Assembly: GCA_002483135.1 (NCBI GenBank)
Contig: DLHI01000021.1
Location: 107,253 to 171,252 of the forward strand
Direction: 5' to 3'
From: Hyphomonadaceae bacterium UBA7672
Lineage (GTDB): Bacteria; Pseudomonadota; Alphaproteobacteria; Caulobacterales; Hyphomonadaceae
DNA: 64,000 bases
In this document: one piece after another, positions 63,963 to 64,000 of the stretch
How positions within the stretch are numbered: the first letter of the stretch is position 1
Layout of the letters: each line of letters begins with the position of its first letter
Position numbers and translations under genes: made by a program
Notes under the pieces: model-generated
Database searches by the model: none
Told to the model about the DNA's origin: nothing
Seen by the model: the letters and a program-made list of their open reading frames with translations, nothing else

Positions 63963-64000
63963 ACCGCTGATTGAGCAATTCGGCCGAATGAAATGTGGCG

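Larger units (their letters stand above)
63650..64000. other. Region upstream of nrdB, no gene seen
   Basis: The last 351 bases hold the nrdB promoter with its NrdR boxes and, from 63851, a family D palindrome. I see no gene. Confidence 0.6.

Overview
The window looks like a GC-rich alphaproteobacterial chromosome segment, most likely from the Hyphomonadaceae/Caulobacterales side of the class. The inference rests on a Caulobacter-type Flp/Tad pilus locus (flp-cpaA-cpaB-cpaC-cpaD-cpaE-cpaF-tadB-tadC), many secreted lipoproteins, sodium:solute symporter and acyl-CoA genes, and short palindromic intergenic elements typical of such genomes. It is a core-like region: I see no tRNA, rRNA, CRISPR array, insertion sequence or prophage. 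The one clear accessory module is a ccd-type toxin-antitoxin pair.

Layout. 1-7.2 kb: lepA with an overlapping partial gene on the minus strand, then a plus-strand run of a four-helix membrane protein, a vWA-like lipoprotein, a family 16 glycoside hydrolase and a large redoxin/cytochrome c/copper-monooxygenase/EF-hand fusion. 7.2-11.6 kb: a DUF1295-cyclopropane synthase pair facing an ABC exporter pair. 11.6-17.0 kb: a hydroxyacyl-CoA dehydrogenase divergent from tetR, then a degenerate AMP-binding protein, a VOC lipoprotein, a carboxymuconolactone decarboxylase-like protein and an SDR, probably a small catabolic cluster. 17-24.6 kb: PilZ, DUF983, an RND pump with its adaptor and a divergent TetR, and a secreted protein of unknown function. 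24.7-29.9 kb: a RusA-like nuclease, DUF4153, fumC, an HTH-CcdA/CcdB module and DUF6152. 30-36.2 kb: acyl-CoA dehydrogenase, a DUF885 peptidase, a sodium:solute symporter and a degenerate ABC ATPase. 36.5-41.6 kb: a complete MacAB/NodT-type efflux operon ending in a strong terminator. 41.7-45.7 kb: an M2 dipeptidase and a PQQ/cytochrome c dehydrogenase. 45.7-56 kb: the Tad pilus locus. 56-64 kb: an MFS transporter, amn, a CASTOR/POLLUX-type channel, two small membrane-stress proteins and nrdB with a pair of NrdR boxes.

How the parts work together. The Tad locus supplies pilin, prepilin peptidase, secretin, ATPase and inner-membrane platform for an adhesive pilus; the minor-pilin (TadE/F/G) and TadD genes are not in the window. 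Two tripartite efflux systems (RND and MacAB-type) and one ABC exporter handle export. fumC, the acyl-CoA enzymes and the SDR cluster belong to central and fatty/aromatic acid catabolism. Three TetR/HTH regulators each sit beside a visible inverted repeat, giving testable local regulation.

The most notable signals are the redoxin-cytochrome-copper enzyme fusion that lacks a peroxidatic cysteine, the HTH-CcdA fusion with a CcdB whose three C-terminal gyrase-poisoning residues are changed and whose promoter predicts a leaderless mRNA, the ABC ATPase with all catalytic motifs eroded, the NrdR box pair before nrdB, and several intergenic elements of about 110-135 bp whose arms form hairpins.
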